Shown here: positions 25,579 through 34,682 of the stretch, piece by piece
How positions within the stretch are numbered: the first letter of the stretch is position 1
How the letters are laid out: each line of letters starts with the position of its first letter
DNA from: Roseomonas sp.
GTDB lineage: Bacteria > Pseudomonadota > Alphaproteobacteria > Acetobacterales > Acetobacteraceae
DNA: 64,000 bases
Direction of reading: 5' to 3'
Assembly (NCBI GenBank): GCA_020249285.1
Contig: JADCFX010000004.1
Span: 144,924 to 208,923, forward strand
Made by a program: the position numbers and the translations under genes
Notes under the pieces: model-generated
The model's database searches: none
Told to the model about the DNA's origin: nothing
Seen by the model: the letters and a program-made list of their open reading frames with translations, nothing else

Positions 25579-26331
25579 ATGGCCTCGAAGAAATCCGGCG
25601 GTTGGCTGGAAAGCATCAAAACGATTGTCTATGCCGCCGCGATTGCGATTGGCATTCGTACCGTCGCGTTCGAGCCTTTCAATATCCCATCCGGTTCCAT
25701 GATCCCCTCATTGCAAGTGGGGGATTATCTGTTCGTGTCCAAATTCTCCTATGGCTACTCGCGCCATTCCATGCCCTTCAGCCCCAATCTTTTCGAAGGG
25801 CGGATTTTCGCCTCCCCACCCAAGCGGGGCGATGTGGCCGTGTTCAAGCTGCCGCGTGATGGCAGCACGGATTACATCAAGCGCATCATCGGCTTGCCAG
25901 GGGATCGTGTGCAGATGCGCGCGGGCATTCTGTATTTGAATGGCGCACCGGTGCGCCGGGAATTGCTCGGCCCCTACACGGTGGAAGGCGATGGCCCGCG
26001 CATTACAGTGCGGCGCTTCCGCGAATTCCTGCCCGCGATTGATGGCGCGCCAGGTGTGGCGCATGATATTCTGGAAGCATCCGATGATGCGCCCTTGGAC
26101 AATACGCCGGAATTTCGCGTGCCGCCCGGGCATGTTTTCGCCATGGGCGATAACCGGGACAATAGCCTTGATAGCCGCGCGATGAATGCCGTTGGCTTCA
26201 TCCCAATTGAAAATCTTGTTGGGCGTGCGGAGTTTATTTTCTTTTCCGTGGATGGTTCGGCCGCCTGGTGGCAGGTGTGGAATTGGCCCTTTGCCATTCG
26301 CTGGTCTCGGCTATTCAGCGCTGTCAGATGA
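25579..26331 (+). CDS. lepB: Signal peptidase I
   Basis: 250 residues. One N-terminal membrane segment (about 15-30) is followed by PSGSMIPSL with catalytic Ser40, and by DYIKRIIGLPGDR with general base Lys101. The C-terminal box MGDNRDNSLDSR is intact. The ATG at 25579 gives the usual MASKKSGG start. It removes signal peptides on the periplasmic side of the inner membrane. It leads into rnc, with a palindromic repeat and a strong hairpin between them. Confidence 0.97.
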   Translation: MASKKSGGWLESIKTIVYAAAIAIGIRTVAFEPFNIPSGSMIPSLQVGDYLFVSKFSYGYSRHSMPFSPNLFEGRIFASPPKRGDVAVFKLPRDGSTDYIKRIIGLPGDRVQMRAGILYLNGAPVRRELLGPYTVEGDGPRITVRRFREFLPAIDGAPGVAHDILEASDDAPLDNTPEFRVPPGHVFAMGDNRDNSLDSRAMNAVGFIPIENLVGRAEFIFFSVDGSAAWWQVWNWPFAIRWSRLFSAVR

Positions 26332-26344
26332 TACGCAGCACGGA

Positions 26345-26388
26345 GTATTTTCAAGCCAAGTGGAATCACTTGGCGGCTCGGAAAATAC
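26345..26388 (-). repeat. 44-nt palindromic repeat between lepB and rnc
   Basis: Outer arms GTATTTTC (26345-26352) and GAAAATAC (26381-26388), inner stem GCCAAGTG/CACTTGGC. It is inverted relative to the tandem copies and has the same 44-base length. The second base of the outer stem changed from C-G to T-A on both sides, so pairing is kept. Confidence 0.85.
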
Positions 26389-26405
26389 GACCAAATAAAA
26401 ATATA

Positions 26406-26443
26406 GTGTGGTTCCCGTGAACGAAGGTGAGCGGGAGCCACAC
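26406..26443 (+). promoter_or_regulatory. Stem-loop sequestering the rnc ribosome-binding site
   Basis: Bases 26406-26417 pair with 26432-26443 over 12 bp with a single G-U wobble; the loop is 14 bases. The right arm contains GGGAG (26433-26437), the only Shine-Dalgarno-like sequence within reach of the rnc ATG at 26449. E. coli RNase III cleaves a stem-loop in its own leader and lowers its own expression; this hairpin is placed to do the same. Confidence 0.6.
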
Positions 26444-26448
26444 GACAA

Positions 26449-27120
26449 ATGAGTTCTGATCTGCAGGAAAGGCTTGGCCATCACTTCGCCAAACCTGAAT
26501 TGCTGATCCGCGCGCTGACCCATAGCACCGATGCGGAAAGCCGTGGTGAGGGGCTGCTTTCCAATGAACGGCTGGAATTCGTGGGAGATCGCGTGCTGGG
26601 GCTTTGCATCGCCGAATGGCTGGCGGAGCGTTTTCCTGCCGAACGCGAAGGGGATTTGGCGAAGCGGCTTTCCATGCTGGTTTCCGCCGATACGCTCTGC
26701 AAAATTGCTGAAGAATTGGGGCTTGGAGCTGATTTGCGCATGCCCGCGCGCTACCGCGCCACGGGGTTGATGGGGCCGCGCAATCTGCTTTCTGATGCTT
26801 TTGAAGCGGTACTCGGCGCGATTTATCTGGATGGCGGTATCGCACCCGCGCGCGCCTTGGTGCGGCGCTGCTTTGCCGGGTTGATTGAAGCGGATGCGCG
26901 CCCACCGACCTCGGCCAAAAATCGCTTGCAGGAATGGACCCTTGGGCGCGGGCTTGGCTTGCCGGCCTATGGGCTGGTGCAATCGAGCGGCCCCGCCCAT
27001 GCGCCGCGCTTTGTGATAAATGTGCTGGCGGCAGGACGGGAAGCGCAGGGTGAGGGCGATAGCAAACGCGCCGCCGAACAAGCGGCGGCGGAAGCTTGGT
27101 TGAAGGTATTGGAAACATGA
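26449..27120 (+). CDS. rnc: Ribonuclease III
   Basis: 223 residues. The catalytic signature ERLEFVGDRVLGL is at about 41-53, with a second acidic cluster DAFEAVLGAIYLD. A C-terminal double-stranded RNA binding domain (SAKNRLQEWTLG...AAEQAAAEAWLKVL) completes it. It cleaves double-stranded RNA in rRNA maturation and mRNA decay. era overlaps its stop by ATGA. Its leader contains the 12-bp stem-loop described separately. Confidence 0.97.
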   Translation: MSSDLQERLGHHFAKPELLIRALTHSTDAESRGEGLLSNERLEFVGDRVLGLCIAEWLAERFPAEREGDLAKRLSMLVSADTLCKIAEELGLGADLRMPARYRATGLMGPRNLLSDAFEAVLGAIYLDGGIAPARALVRRCFAGLIEADARPPTSAKNRLQEWTLGRGLGLPAYGLVQSSGPAHAPRFVINVLAAGREAQGEGDSKRAAEQAAAEAWLKVLET

Positions 27121-28010
27121 CAACGCGTTGCGGGTTGATTGCCATTCTGGGCGCGCCCAATGCCGGCAAATCCACGCTGGTGAACCGGCTGACCGGCAGC
27201 AAGGTGACGATTGTCTCACCCAAGCCGCAGACAACGCGCTTCCGGGTGCGCGCCGTGGTAATGCGCGGTGAAAGCCAATTGGTGTTGGTGGATACACCCG
27301 GCATTTTCACACCGCGCCGGCGGCTGGACCGCGCTATGGTCGCTGCCGCCTGGGGTGGCGCGCAGGATGCGGATGTGGCGCTGCTGATCGTGGATGCACG
27401 CGCTGGGCTGACCGATCCGCTGCGCGCCATCGTCGAAAGACTGAGCAAGACCCGCCGGCCCATTTGGCTGGTGTTGAACAAGACGGATTTGATTCCGCGC
27501 GAGAGGCTGCTGCCGCTGACCGCAGAATTGCACAAGCTGCTGCCTTTCGCCGAGACCTTCATGATCTCCGCCGAAAAAGGCGAAGGGCTTGATCTATTGC
27601 TGGATCGGCTTGCGCAAACCATGCCGCCCGGGCCCTTCCTTTTCCCGGAAGATGATCTGACCGATCTGCCCAACCGCATGTTGGCGGCTGAAATTGTGCG
27701 CGAACAAATCCTGCGCCAGACGCATCAGGAAGTGCCGCATCATGCCTCGGTTGAAACCGAAACCTGGACTGAAAAGCCCGATGGGTCAGTCAGGATTGAC
27801 TGCACCATCTACATCGCCCGCGCGACGCAAAAGGCGATCCTGATTGGCGATAAGGGCAGCCGCATTCGTGAAATCGGGCGACTCGCGCGCTTGGAATTGA
27901 TCAAGCTTTTGGAACGCCCGGTGCATCTTTTCCTGAATGTGAAGGAAAAGCCCGATTGGGATGAAACCGCCGCGCGCATCCGCGCCATTGGGCTTGAGGA
28001 TGCCGGCTGA
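27117..28010 (+). CDS. era: GTPase Era
   Basis: 297 residues. G1 GAPNAGKS, G3 DTPGI, G4 NKTD and a C-terminal KH domain with ILIGDKGSRIREIG. Era binds the 3' end of 16S rRNA and assists 30S assembly. The ATG at 27117 overlaps the rnc stop by 4 bases; a start further upstream is unlikely. rnc-era-recO is a conserved operon. Confidence 0.97.
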   Translation: MTTRCGLIAILGAPNAGKSTLVNRLTGSKVTIVSPKPQTTRFRVRAVVMRGESQLVLVDTPGIFTPRRRLDRAMVAAAWGGAQDADVALLIVDARAGLTDPLRAIVERLSKTRRPIWLVLNKTDLIPRERLLPLTAELHKLLPFAETFMISAEKGEGLDLLLDRLAQTMPPGPFLFPEDDLTDLPNRMLAAEIVREQILRQTHQEVPHHASVETETWTEKPDGSVRIDCTIYIARATQKAILIGDKGSRIREIGRLARLELIKLLERPVHLFLNVKEKPDWDETAARIRAIGLEDAG

Positions 28011-28022
28011 GCAGGCTGCGCC

Positions 28023-28778
28023 ATGAGTATTGAATGGCAGGCCCCGGCGGTGGTGCTTGATCTGCGCCCGCATGGCGAAGGCGGCGCGGTGGTGACGGTG
28101 CTGACCGAAGCGCATGGCCGCCATGCCGGCCTGGTGAAGGGCGGCGGATCTCGTGCTCAGGCGGGGCTATGGCTGCCGGGCAATTTGATTGAGGCGCGCT
28201 GGGTGGCGAGACTCTCCGATCAATTGGGCAGTCTTTCCGGGGAAATGGTGCATCCGGCGGCGGCGCTTGCGATGGATGAACCCCTCTCGCTCGCGTTGCT
28301 GTCTTCCGCCTGCGCCATCGCCGCCGATGCGCTGCCGGAACGCGAAGCCCATCCGCGCGCCTTTGCGGGCCTGGTTTCCCTGATCGGCCATTTGGCCGGC
28401 GGGGCTGAGGGCGTGATGGCGGATTATGTGCGGTTTGAGGCGCTGATCCTGACCGAGCTTGGCTACGGGCTTGATCTGGCCACCTGCGCCGTGACGGGGG
28501 TGAGCGAAGGCTTGACCCATGTCTCCCCTCGGACGGGCCGCGCCGTCAGCGCCGGGGCGGCTGCGCCTTATTTGGATAAGCTGCTGCCGCTGCCCGCCTT
28601 TATGCGCGATTCGGACAGCCTGGGTGAGGCTGCATCCTGGGTGGCGGGGCTTAAGCTGACGGGGCATTTCCTGGAACGCGATGCCTTTGGCGCGCGGCAC
28701 CGCCCGCTGCCGGAGGCGCGTTTCAGATTGGCGGAGCGGATAACTGCATTGATGGCCGACGCACCCGATAATGCATGA
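28023..28778 (+). CDS. recO: DNA repair protein RecO
   Basis: 251 residues. An N-terminal OB fold begins WQAPAVVLDLRPHGEGGAVVTVLTEAHGRH, followed by a helical domain typical of RecO. There is no obvious CxxC zinc knuckle, as in many proteobacterial RecO. It loads RecA together with RecR on SSB-coated DNA. Its last 56 bases overlap a convergent minus-strand frame. Confidence 0.93.
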   Translation: MSIEWQAPAVVLDLRPHGEGGAVVTVLTEAHGRHAGLVKGGGSRAQAGLWLPGNLIEARWVARLSDQLGSLSGEMVHPAAALAMDEPLSLALLSSACAIAADALPEREAHPRAFAGLVSLIGHLAGGAEGVMADYVRFEALILTELGYGLDLATCAVTGVSEGLTHVSPRTGRAVSAGAAAPYLDKLLPLPAFMRDSDSLGEAASWVAGLKLTGHFLERDAFGARHRPLPEARFRLAERITALMADAPDNA

Positions 28779-29094
28779 CGCCGGTTTGCCCACCCATGGC
28801 GGCCTCACAAATTTCGTGAAACTCATCGGGCAGGGAATGCAGCCTTTCGGGTTCAAGGCGTAAGCCATTCAGCGTTGCAACGTGATTCCAGCCAAGATTG
28901 CGCAGCGTCATGGCTGCCCTTTCCGCCGCCATCTCGGCGGAGCTCGCCAGGTTGAAGACCAGAAAGCAGCGAAATTCGCCAAGCGGCGCCAAGGTGGCGG
29001 GGCCGGCAATGCCCTCGGCCCAGGTCACCCAGACCTTGAGCATGGGTGGCGGCGGCAGGGCCGGCACGGCGGGCGCGATGGCAAGGTTCATCAT
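28723..29094 (-). CDS. Hypothetical protein, convergent with recO
   Basis: 123 residues. It has alternating strand and helix character (KVWVTWAEGI, FRCFLVFNLASS, AAERAAMTLRNLGWNH), an LPDEFHEICEAA helix and a basic Pro tail. No domain is recognised. It overlaps the recO 3' end by 56 bases on the other strand. It fills the otherwise empty gap before parC, which supports a real gene, but no strong ribosome-binding site is visible. Confidence 0.55.
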   Translation of the reverse strand: MMNLAIAPAVPALPPPPMLKVWVTWAEGIAGPATLAPLGEFRCFLVFNLASSAEMAAERAAMTLRNLGWNHVATLNGLRLEPERLHSLPDEFHEICEAAMGGQTGVMHYRVRRPSMQLSAPPI

Positions 29095-29105
29095 GGCCTA
29101 AGGAT

Positions 29106-29190
29106 AGGGCAAGAATGCTTTACGAAGTCTTGAAGCAAGGCGGGGGGCAAGGCTTTGCACTACATCAAGCCCGCGGTTAGACCTTGCCCT
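29106..29190 (+). promoter_or_regulatory. Alternative pairing elements before parC
   Basis: CCTTGCCC (29182-29189) can pair with GGGCAAGG at 29145-29152, or, extended by T29190, with AGGGCAAG at 29106-29113. The two pairings exclude each other. They lie in the 117-base region between the hypothetical gene start and parC. Function unproven. Confidence 0.25.
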
Positions 29191-29211
29191 GAATAAGGAC
29201 ACGATTCTCCC

Positions 29212-31443
29212 ATGCCCGATGATGTGAAATCCCTGACGCCCAGCGGGGCGGAGCGTGAAACGCGGCTCGCGGATGCTTTGTCCGAACGCTATTTGGCCTA
29301 TGCGCTTTCCACCATTACCGCGCGGTCACTACCGGATGTGCGGGATGGGTTGAAGCCCGTGCATCGGCGCCTGTTATGGGCGATGCGGCAATTACGGCTT
29401 GATCCGGAAGCAGGTTTCAAGAAATGCGCGCGTATCGTGGGCGATGTCATGGGCAAATATCACCCCCATGGCGATGCCGCGATTTATGAGGCGATGGTGC
29501 GGCTCGCGCAGGATTTCGCGGCGCGCTACCCGCTGGTCGAAGGCCAGGGCAATTTCGGCAATATTGATGGCGATAACCCGGCGGCCATGCGCTACACGGA
29601 AGCGCGGCTGACGGAAGTGGCGCAAGCGCTGCTGGAAGGCATTGAAGAAGACGCGGTTGATTTCCGCGCCACTTATGATGGCGAGGAACGCGAACCCATC
29701 GTGCTGCCGGCGGCCTTTCCGCATCTTTTGGCCAATGGCGCGGCGGGGATTGCGGTGGGCATGGCAACCTCCATCCCGCCGCATAATGCTGGGGAGCTTT
29801 GCGCAGCTGCGCTGGAATTGGTGCGGAACCCGGATGTCGGCACGGATCAGCTGCTACGGCACATCAAGGGGCCGGATTTCCCGACCGGCGGCATTCTGGT
29901 GGAAAGTCAGGAAGCCATGCGTGAAGCCTATGAAACCGGCCGCGGCGGGTTTCGCGTGCGCGCGAAATGGGAAGTGGAAAAGAGTAAGGCGGGAAGCTGG
30001 GTGATCATTATCACCGAGATCCCCTATCAGGTGCAGAAGGCACGGCTGATCGAACAGATCGCGCAGCTTCTGGAAGAAAAAAAGCTGCCGCTGCTGGCGG
30101 ATTTGCGCGATGAAAGCACCGAACAGGTGCGGGTGGTACTGGAACCCAAATCCCGCAATGTGGAACCGGCGGTGCTGATGGAAACGCTATTCCGCGCCAC
30201 GCCGTTGGAATCTCGCTTTCCGCTGAACATGAATGTGCTGGATGCGAACCGCACGCCGCGCGTCATGAGCTTGAAGGAAGTGCTGCGCGCCTGGCTGGAT
30301 CATCGGCATGAGGTGCTGCAGCGGCGTACCAATCACCGGCTGGGGGCGATTGCGCGGCGGCTTGAGATACTTGATGGCTATCTGATCGCCTATCTGAATT
30401 TGGATGAGGTGATTCGCATCATCCGGGAAGAAGATGAACCAAAGCCCAGGCTGATGGAACGCTTTGGCCTGAACGATACTCAGGCGGAAGCTATCCTGAA
30501 TATGCGGCTGCGTGCGCTCAGGCGCCTGGAAGAAATGGAAATCCGCAAGGAGCATAAGAAGCTTTCGGCAGAACAGAAAAAGCTTCTGGCGCTGATGAAA
30601 TCCGAAGCGGCGCGCTGGGGAACGATTGCGGAAGAAATTGAAAGCATGCGCGCGCGCTTTGGCGATGGCGCGCTGGGCGCGCGGCGCACGGCCACCGGCG
30701 CGATCCTGCCAGAAGTGGTGGTGGATGAAGCGGCCTTTGTGGAGCGTGAGCCAATTACCGTGATCCTGTCTGAGAAAGGCTGGATCAGGGCGCAGAAGGG
30801 CCATGTGTCCCTGGATGGCGAATTGCGCTTCAAGGAAGGCGATAGCCTGTTCATCGCGCTGCACGCGGAGACCACAGATCGGCTGGTGCTGTTTGCCACC
30901 AATGGCAAGGCTTTCACGCTGAAGGCCGATGCCATTCCGCGTGGGCGTGGTGATGGCCAACCGGTACGCTTGCTGCTGGATTTGACCAATGAGGATGCTG
31001 TGGTCGCGATGTTCGTGCACCGCGAAGGGCTTCGCTATCTGGTGGCAGGCTCAGATGGCAAAGGCTTCCTGGTCAAGGGTGAAGATTTGCTTGCGGAAAA
31101 GCGCACCGGCAAGCAGGTTCTGAATGTGGACCCGCCGGCGGAAGCGGCGGTCTGTGCGCCAGCGGAAGGCGATTCCATTGCGGTGATTGGCGAGAATCGC
31201 AAATTGCTGATTTTCCCGATTGACCAGGTGCCCGAGATGACGCGCGGGCGCGGCGTGCAATTGCAAAGCTACCGCGATGGCGGGCTTGCGGATGTGAAGG
31301 TGTTCACCCGGAAGGAAGGGCTTTCCTGGGTACTTGGCGAAAGAACGCGGGTTGAGACGGATTTGCGCGCCTGGGTTGGTAATCGCGCTGGCGCGGGCAA
31401 GGCGCCGCCGAATGGGTTCCCGCGGTCAAATCGGTTTGAATGA
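29212..31443 (+). CDS. parC: DNA topoisomerase IV subunit A
   Basis: 743 residues. The N-terminal breakage-reunion domain contains [12 protein letters not shown] and the catalytic Tyr128 in [11 protein letters not shown] shorter, degenerate C-terminal beta-pinwheel domain distinguishes it from GyrA, which has a strict GyrA box. It separates linked daughter chromosomes with ParE. It ends in a strong bidirectional terminator. Confidence 0.95.
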   Translation: MPDDVKSLTPSGAERETRLADALSERYLAYALSTITARSLPDVRDGLKPVHRRLLWAMRQLRLDPEAGFKKCARIVGDVMGKYHPHGDAAIYEAMVRLAQDFAARYPLVEGQGNFGNIDGDNPAAMRYTEARLTEVAQALLEGIEEDAVDFRATYDGEEREPIVLPAAFPHLLANGAAGIAVGMATSIPPHNAGELCAAALELVRNPDVGTDQLLRHIKGPDFPTGGILVESQEAMREAYETGRGGFRVRAKWEVEKSKAGSWVIIITEIPYQVQKARLIEQIAQLLEEKKLPLLADLRDESTEQVRVVLEPKSRNVEPAVLMETLFRATPLESRFPLNMNVLDANRTPRVMSLKEVLRAWLDHRHEVLQRRTNHRLGAIARRLEILDGYLIAYLNLDEVIRIIREEDEPKPRLMERFGLNDTQAEAILNMRLRALRRLEEMEIRKEHKKLSAEQKKLLALMKSEAARWGTIAEEIESMRARFGDGALGARRTATGAILPEVVVDEAAFVEREPITVILSEKGWIRAQKGHVSLDGELRFKEGDSLFIALHAETTDRLVLFATNGKAFTLKADAIPRGRGDGQPVRLLLDLTNEDAVVAMFVHREGLRYLVAGSDGKGFLVKGEDLLAEKRTGKQVLNVDPPAEAAVCAPAEGDSIAVIGENRKLLIFPIDQVPEMTRGRGVQLQSYRDGGLADVKVFTRKEGLSWVLGERTRVETDLRAWVGNRAGAGKAPPNGFPRSNRFE

Positions 31444-31479
31444 AAAAACCCCAGTGTGATTGCTCACACTGGGGCCGTT
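31443..31479. terminator. Bidirectional intrinsic terminator between parC and bmp genes
   Basis: CCCCAGTGTGA (31449-31459) and TCACACTGGGG (31464-31474) form an 11-bp perfect stem with a TTGC loop. An A-run (31443-31448) on the left becomes a U-run for minus-strand transcripts. Rightward transcripts from parC meet a weaker T-rich tail. Confidence 0.9.
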
Positions 31480-31501
31480 GTTTCAGCGCTGATAACGCGC
31501 C

Positions 31502-32578
31502 TTACGGCATCGCAACATCAATGCCCTGATAGAAGTAGTTCTGCGCGCGGATTTCATCATCCGTGAGCCGCCGGCCCGCCGGGATCACCACCGTGCCATC
31601 CTGGCGCGTGATCGGGCCGTCAAACGGGTGCAGCGTGCCGGCAGCGATGGCGTCACGGATGCGCGTTGCTTCGCTCACTTCCTCGGGCGTCATATTGGTA
31701 AAGGGGGCCAGGCGGAACATGCCGCTACCAAGCCCGCCCCAGGTATCCGTCGGGCGCCAGGTGCCGTCCAGCACTGCCTTCGCACGATCGGCATAGTAAT
31801 CGCCCCAGTTATTGACGCTGCTGGTCAAATGCGCGCGCGGTGCGAAGCGTGTCATGTCAGATGCCTGGCCGAAGCCGAAAATGCCGCGCTGTTCCGCCAA
31901 TTGCAGCGGCGCCGGGCCATCGGTATGGCTGCACAGCACATCGCAGCCCTGGTCAATCAGGGCGCGGGCCGCATCGGCCTCTCGCGCTGGGTTCGACCAG
32001 GCATTCACCCACACCACGCGCACCTTCATGGAAGGGTCCACAGACCAGGCGCCGCGCATGACGGTGTTGATGGCGCTGATCACCTCCGGCACCGGGAAGG
32101 TGGCGACATAGCCAATGGTCTTGGAACGCGACTTGCGCGCAGCGATCACGCCCTGGACGTAGCGGCCTTCGTAGAAGCGGGCATTGTAGATCGCCATATT
32201 CGGCAGCGTTGTCGGGCCAGTCGCGTTTTCGAAGAATACGCCCGGGTGCTGCGGCGCCATGCGCTGCGTGGGGGCGAAATAGGAAAAGCTGGTGGTGAAG
32301 ATCAGCCGATGGCCGGTGCGGACCAGCTGCGTCACAACGCGGTCGAAATCGGGTGGTGCGACGGATTCCACCGTGGTGGCATTGACGCGGTCGCCCAACA
32401 CTTCGGCCATGCGGCGGCGGCCCTGGTCGTGCATGTGCGACCAGCCGAAATCGCCGACCGGACCGATCAGGACAACGCCAACACTCAGGCGTGATTGCGC
32501 TTCGGCCTGCTGGCCGAAGGCGGCAGCGCCGGCAAGACCGGCAGAGCCAGCCATAAGGTGACGACGGGTGATGTTCAT
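31502..32578 (-). CDS. BMP-family ABC transporter substrate-binding protein
   Basis: 358 residues. A Tat-like signal (NITRRHLMAGSAGLAG) is followed by the BMP fold: VGVVLIGPVGDFGWSHMH, FTTSFSYF, GYVATFPVPEV and GFGQASDM. BMP lipoproteins bind purine nucleosides or related bases. The genes upstream on the same strand encode two permeases and a double ATPase, forming a complete importer. A 44-nt palindromic repeat separates it from them. Confidence 0.92.
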   Translation of the reverse strand: MNITRRHLMAGSAGLAGAAAFGQQAEAQSRLSVGVVLIGPVGDFGWSHMHDQGRRRMAEVLGDRVNATTVESVAPPDFDRVVTQLVRTGHRLIFTTSFSYFAPTQRMAPQHPGVFFENATGPTTLPNMAIYNARFYEGRYVQGVIAARKSRSKTIGYVATFPVPEVISAINTVMRGAWSVDPSMKVRVVWVNAWSNPAREADAARALIDQGCDVLCSHTDGPAPLQLAEQRGIFGFGQASDMTRFAPRAHLTSSVNNWGDYYADRAKAVLDGTWRPTDTWGGLGSGMFRLAPFTNMTPEEVSEATRIRDAIAAGTLHPFDGPITRQDGTVVIPAGRRLTDDEIRAQNYFYQGIDVAMP

Positions 32579-32627
32579 GAAGCTCTCCCTGAAAAGCTAG
32601 GTGGATTAAGCAAATTTAATGCCGAAA

Positions 32628-32671
32628 GCATTTTCAAGCCAAGTGGCAACACTTGGCGGCTCGGAAAATGC
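32628..32671 (-). repeat. 44-nt palindromic repeat between permease and binding protein
   Basis: Outer arms GCATTTTC (32628-32635) and GAAAATGC (32664-32671) and inner stem GCCAAGTG/CACTTGGC with a GCAA loop. Same length as the other copies, inverted relative to the tandem pair. It lies between the last permease gene and the binding-protein gene on the minus strand. Confidence 0.85.
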
Positions 32672-32694
32672 GATCAAACAACACGTGGAAGGCC

Positions 32695-33612
32695 CTATCT
32701 ATCGGGCACGAAGGGCACGCCGAGCGAGGCCGGCCCCACCGCGCCCCCTCGCCTTGCCCGCATAATGAGCACCAGCACCAGAATCGTGATCAGATAGGGC
32801 AAGGCCGCCAGAAACTGCGATGGCAGGGGCACGCCCGCCGATTGCGCGTGCAATTGCAGGATCGTGAGCGCGCCGAACAGATAGGCACCGACCATGGCCC
32901 TGAAGGGCAGCCAGGAGGCAAAGACTACGATGGCCAGCGCAATCCAGCCCCGCCCCGCGGTCATGCCGCTGGTCCAGAAGGGGGTCAGGACCAAGGACAT
33001 ATAGGCCCCCGCCAAGCCCGCGCATCCGCCGCCGAACAGGATGGCCAGCAGGCGTATGCGCCGCACCGGATAGCCAAGCGCATGCGCTGCCGCGTGGTTT
33101 TCGCCGACCGCGCGCAGGACAAGCCCGGCCCGGCTTTTGGTAAGGAACCACCAGACACCGATGACCAGCGCGACGGAGGCATAAACAAAGGGGTCCTGAT
33201 GGAACAGCACCGGCCCGATGAAGGGAATATCGGACAGCAGCGGGACTTCGATCTTGCCGATGCCCGCGCGCTGCACGCCCACAAAGGGCGCGCCGATCAC
33301 GCCCGAAAGCCCAAGCCCCAGAATGGCCAAAGCCAGCCCCGCCGCCACCTGGTTGGCCGCAAGGCCCAAGACAAGGGCGGCAAACACCAGGGACAGCGCC
33401 ATGCCGGCCAGCACGGCCACCAGCACGCCAAGCGTGGAAGACCCGGTGGCGATGGCCGCCGCAATGCCAGCGGCAGCGCCGATCACCATCATGCCCTCAA
33501 CGCCCAGGTTCAAAACGCCCGCGCGTTCCACCACCAATTCCCCAATCGCCGCAATCAGCAGCGGGGTGGAAGCGGTGATGATGGTCAGGATAATGGCTTC
33601 GAACAGCGTCAT
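32695..33612 (-). CDS. ABC transporter permease (BMP-associated)
   Basis: 305 residues with about eight hydrophobic segments and the RbsC-like permease region GEIVVERAGVLNLGVEG-type (LVVERAGVLNLGVEG). It spans the inner membrane as half of the translocation pore. The start overlaps the stop of the first permease gene by ATGA. Partner of the BMP receptor, probably a nucleoside or base importer. Confidence 0.92.
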   Translation of the reverse strand: MTLFEAIILTIITASTPLLIAAIGELVVERAGVLNLGVEGMMVIGAAAGIAAAIATGSSTLGVLVAVLAGMALSLVFAALVLGLAANQVAAGLALAILGLGLSGVIGAPFVGVQRAGIGKIEVPLLSDIPFIGPVLFHQDPFVYASVALVIGVWWFLTKSRAGLVLRAVGENHAAAHALGYPVRRIRLLAILFGGGCAGLAGAYMSLVLTPFWTSGMTAGRGWIALAIVVFASWLPFRAMVGAYLFGALTILQLHAQSAGVPLPSQFLAALPYLITILVLVLIMRARRGGAVGPASLGVPFVPDR

Positions 33613-34682
33613 GCCGCCGCCCCCCGGATCAGGCGGAAGCGATACAAAAGCAGGCTATCGCAGGTGAGCACAAAGAACAGCAAAAGCCCTTGCAGCACGC
33701 GTGTTGCATCAAGCGGCAGGCGCAGCATGATTTGCGCATTCTCACCACCGATGAAGGTGATGGCGATGAATATGCCGGCGAATAAACAGCCGATGGGATT
33801 AAGCCTTCCCAGGAAGGCGACAATAATGGCGGTGAAGCCATAGCCAGGCGAAAGGCCGGGCTGCAATTGCTTGATGGTGCCCGCGGCTTCCAGCACGCCG
33901 GCAAGCCCCGCAAGCGCGCCTGAGATCATGAAGACCGTGATGATCAGCCGCGCCTCAGAAAACCCAGCAAAGCGCGCGGCGCGCGGCGCTTCGCCCACCA
34001 GGCGGATTTCAAACCCCTTTAACGTGCGCCCCATCAGCAGCATGAAGCCCAGCACCAACGCAATCATGATGGGCGTGCCGATATTGAGCCGCCCGCCAGC
34101 CATCAGCAGCGGCAAGGTCGCTTCTGGTTCGAACACCACGCTATTGGGCATGTTGAAGCCGGCGGGGTCTCGCCAAGGGCCGCGCACCAGGAAATCCAGC
34201 AGCAATTCCGCGACATAAACCAGCATCAGGCTGGTCAGGATTTCATTGGCGCCGAAGCGCGTGCGCAGGATGGCGGGGATCAACGCGAAACAGGCACCTG
34301 CCGTGGCACCCACCAACAGCATCACCGGCAAAAGCCATAGCCCTTGTGTGCTGCCATGGGTGATGATGGCGACATACCCACCCGCCATGGCGCCGAACAG
34401 GAATTGCCCCTCGGCGCCGATATTCCAGACCTTGGCGCGGTAGCAAACCGCCAGCCCAACCGCGATCAGCACAAGCGGTGTCGCCTTTACCGCCACTTCC
34501 TGCAAGCCCCAGGAATCCGAGAGCGGATCGAGGAAATAAGTGCTCAGCGCCGTCACAGGGTCCTTGCCGAGCAGCGCAAACATGATGGCGGCGGATATCA
34601 TGGTCAGCGCTACCGCAATCATTGGGGAGATCAGCATCAGGCTGATCGGCGTTTCGGTGCGACGCTCCATCACAAGCTTCAT
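33609..34682 (-). CDS. ABC transporter permease (BMP-associated)
   Basis: 357 residues from the ATG at 34682, which overlaps the ATPase stop (ATGA); a longer upstream frame would run into the ATPase gene. About eight membrane segments, with VCYRAKVWNIGAEGQFLFGA, the motif of BmpB-type permeases, in the middle. It pairs with the 305-residue permease. Confidence 0.92.
   Translation of the reverse strand: MKLVMERRTETPISLMLISPMIAVALTMISAAIMFALLGKDPVTALSTYFLDPLSDSWGLQEVAVKATPLVLIAVGLAVCYRAKVWNIGAEGQFLFGAMAGGYVAIITHGSTQGLWLLPVMLLVGATAGACFALIPAILRTRFGANEILTSLMLVYVAELLLDFLVRGPWRDPAGFNMPNSVVFEPEATLPLLMAGGRLNIGTPIMIALVLGFMLLMGRTLKGFEIRLVGEAPRAARFAGFSEARLIITVFMISGALAGLAGVLEAAGTIKQLQPGLSPGYGFTAIIVAFLGRLNPIGCLFAGIFIAITFIGGENAQIMLRLPLDATRVLQGLLLFFVLTCDSLLLYRFRLIRGAAA

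Noticed and set aside
26366..27679. Minus-strand frame opposite rnc and era
   Set aside because: Antisense to two essential genes, composition artefact.
32653..33843. Plus-strand frame opposite the ABC permeases
   Set aside because: Gln/Arg/His-rich antisense shadow of hydrophobic genes.
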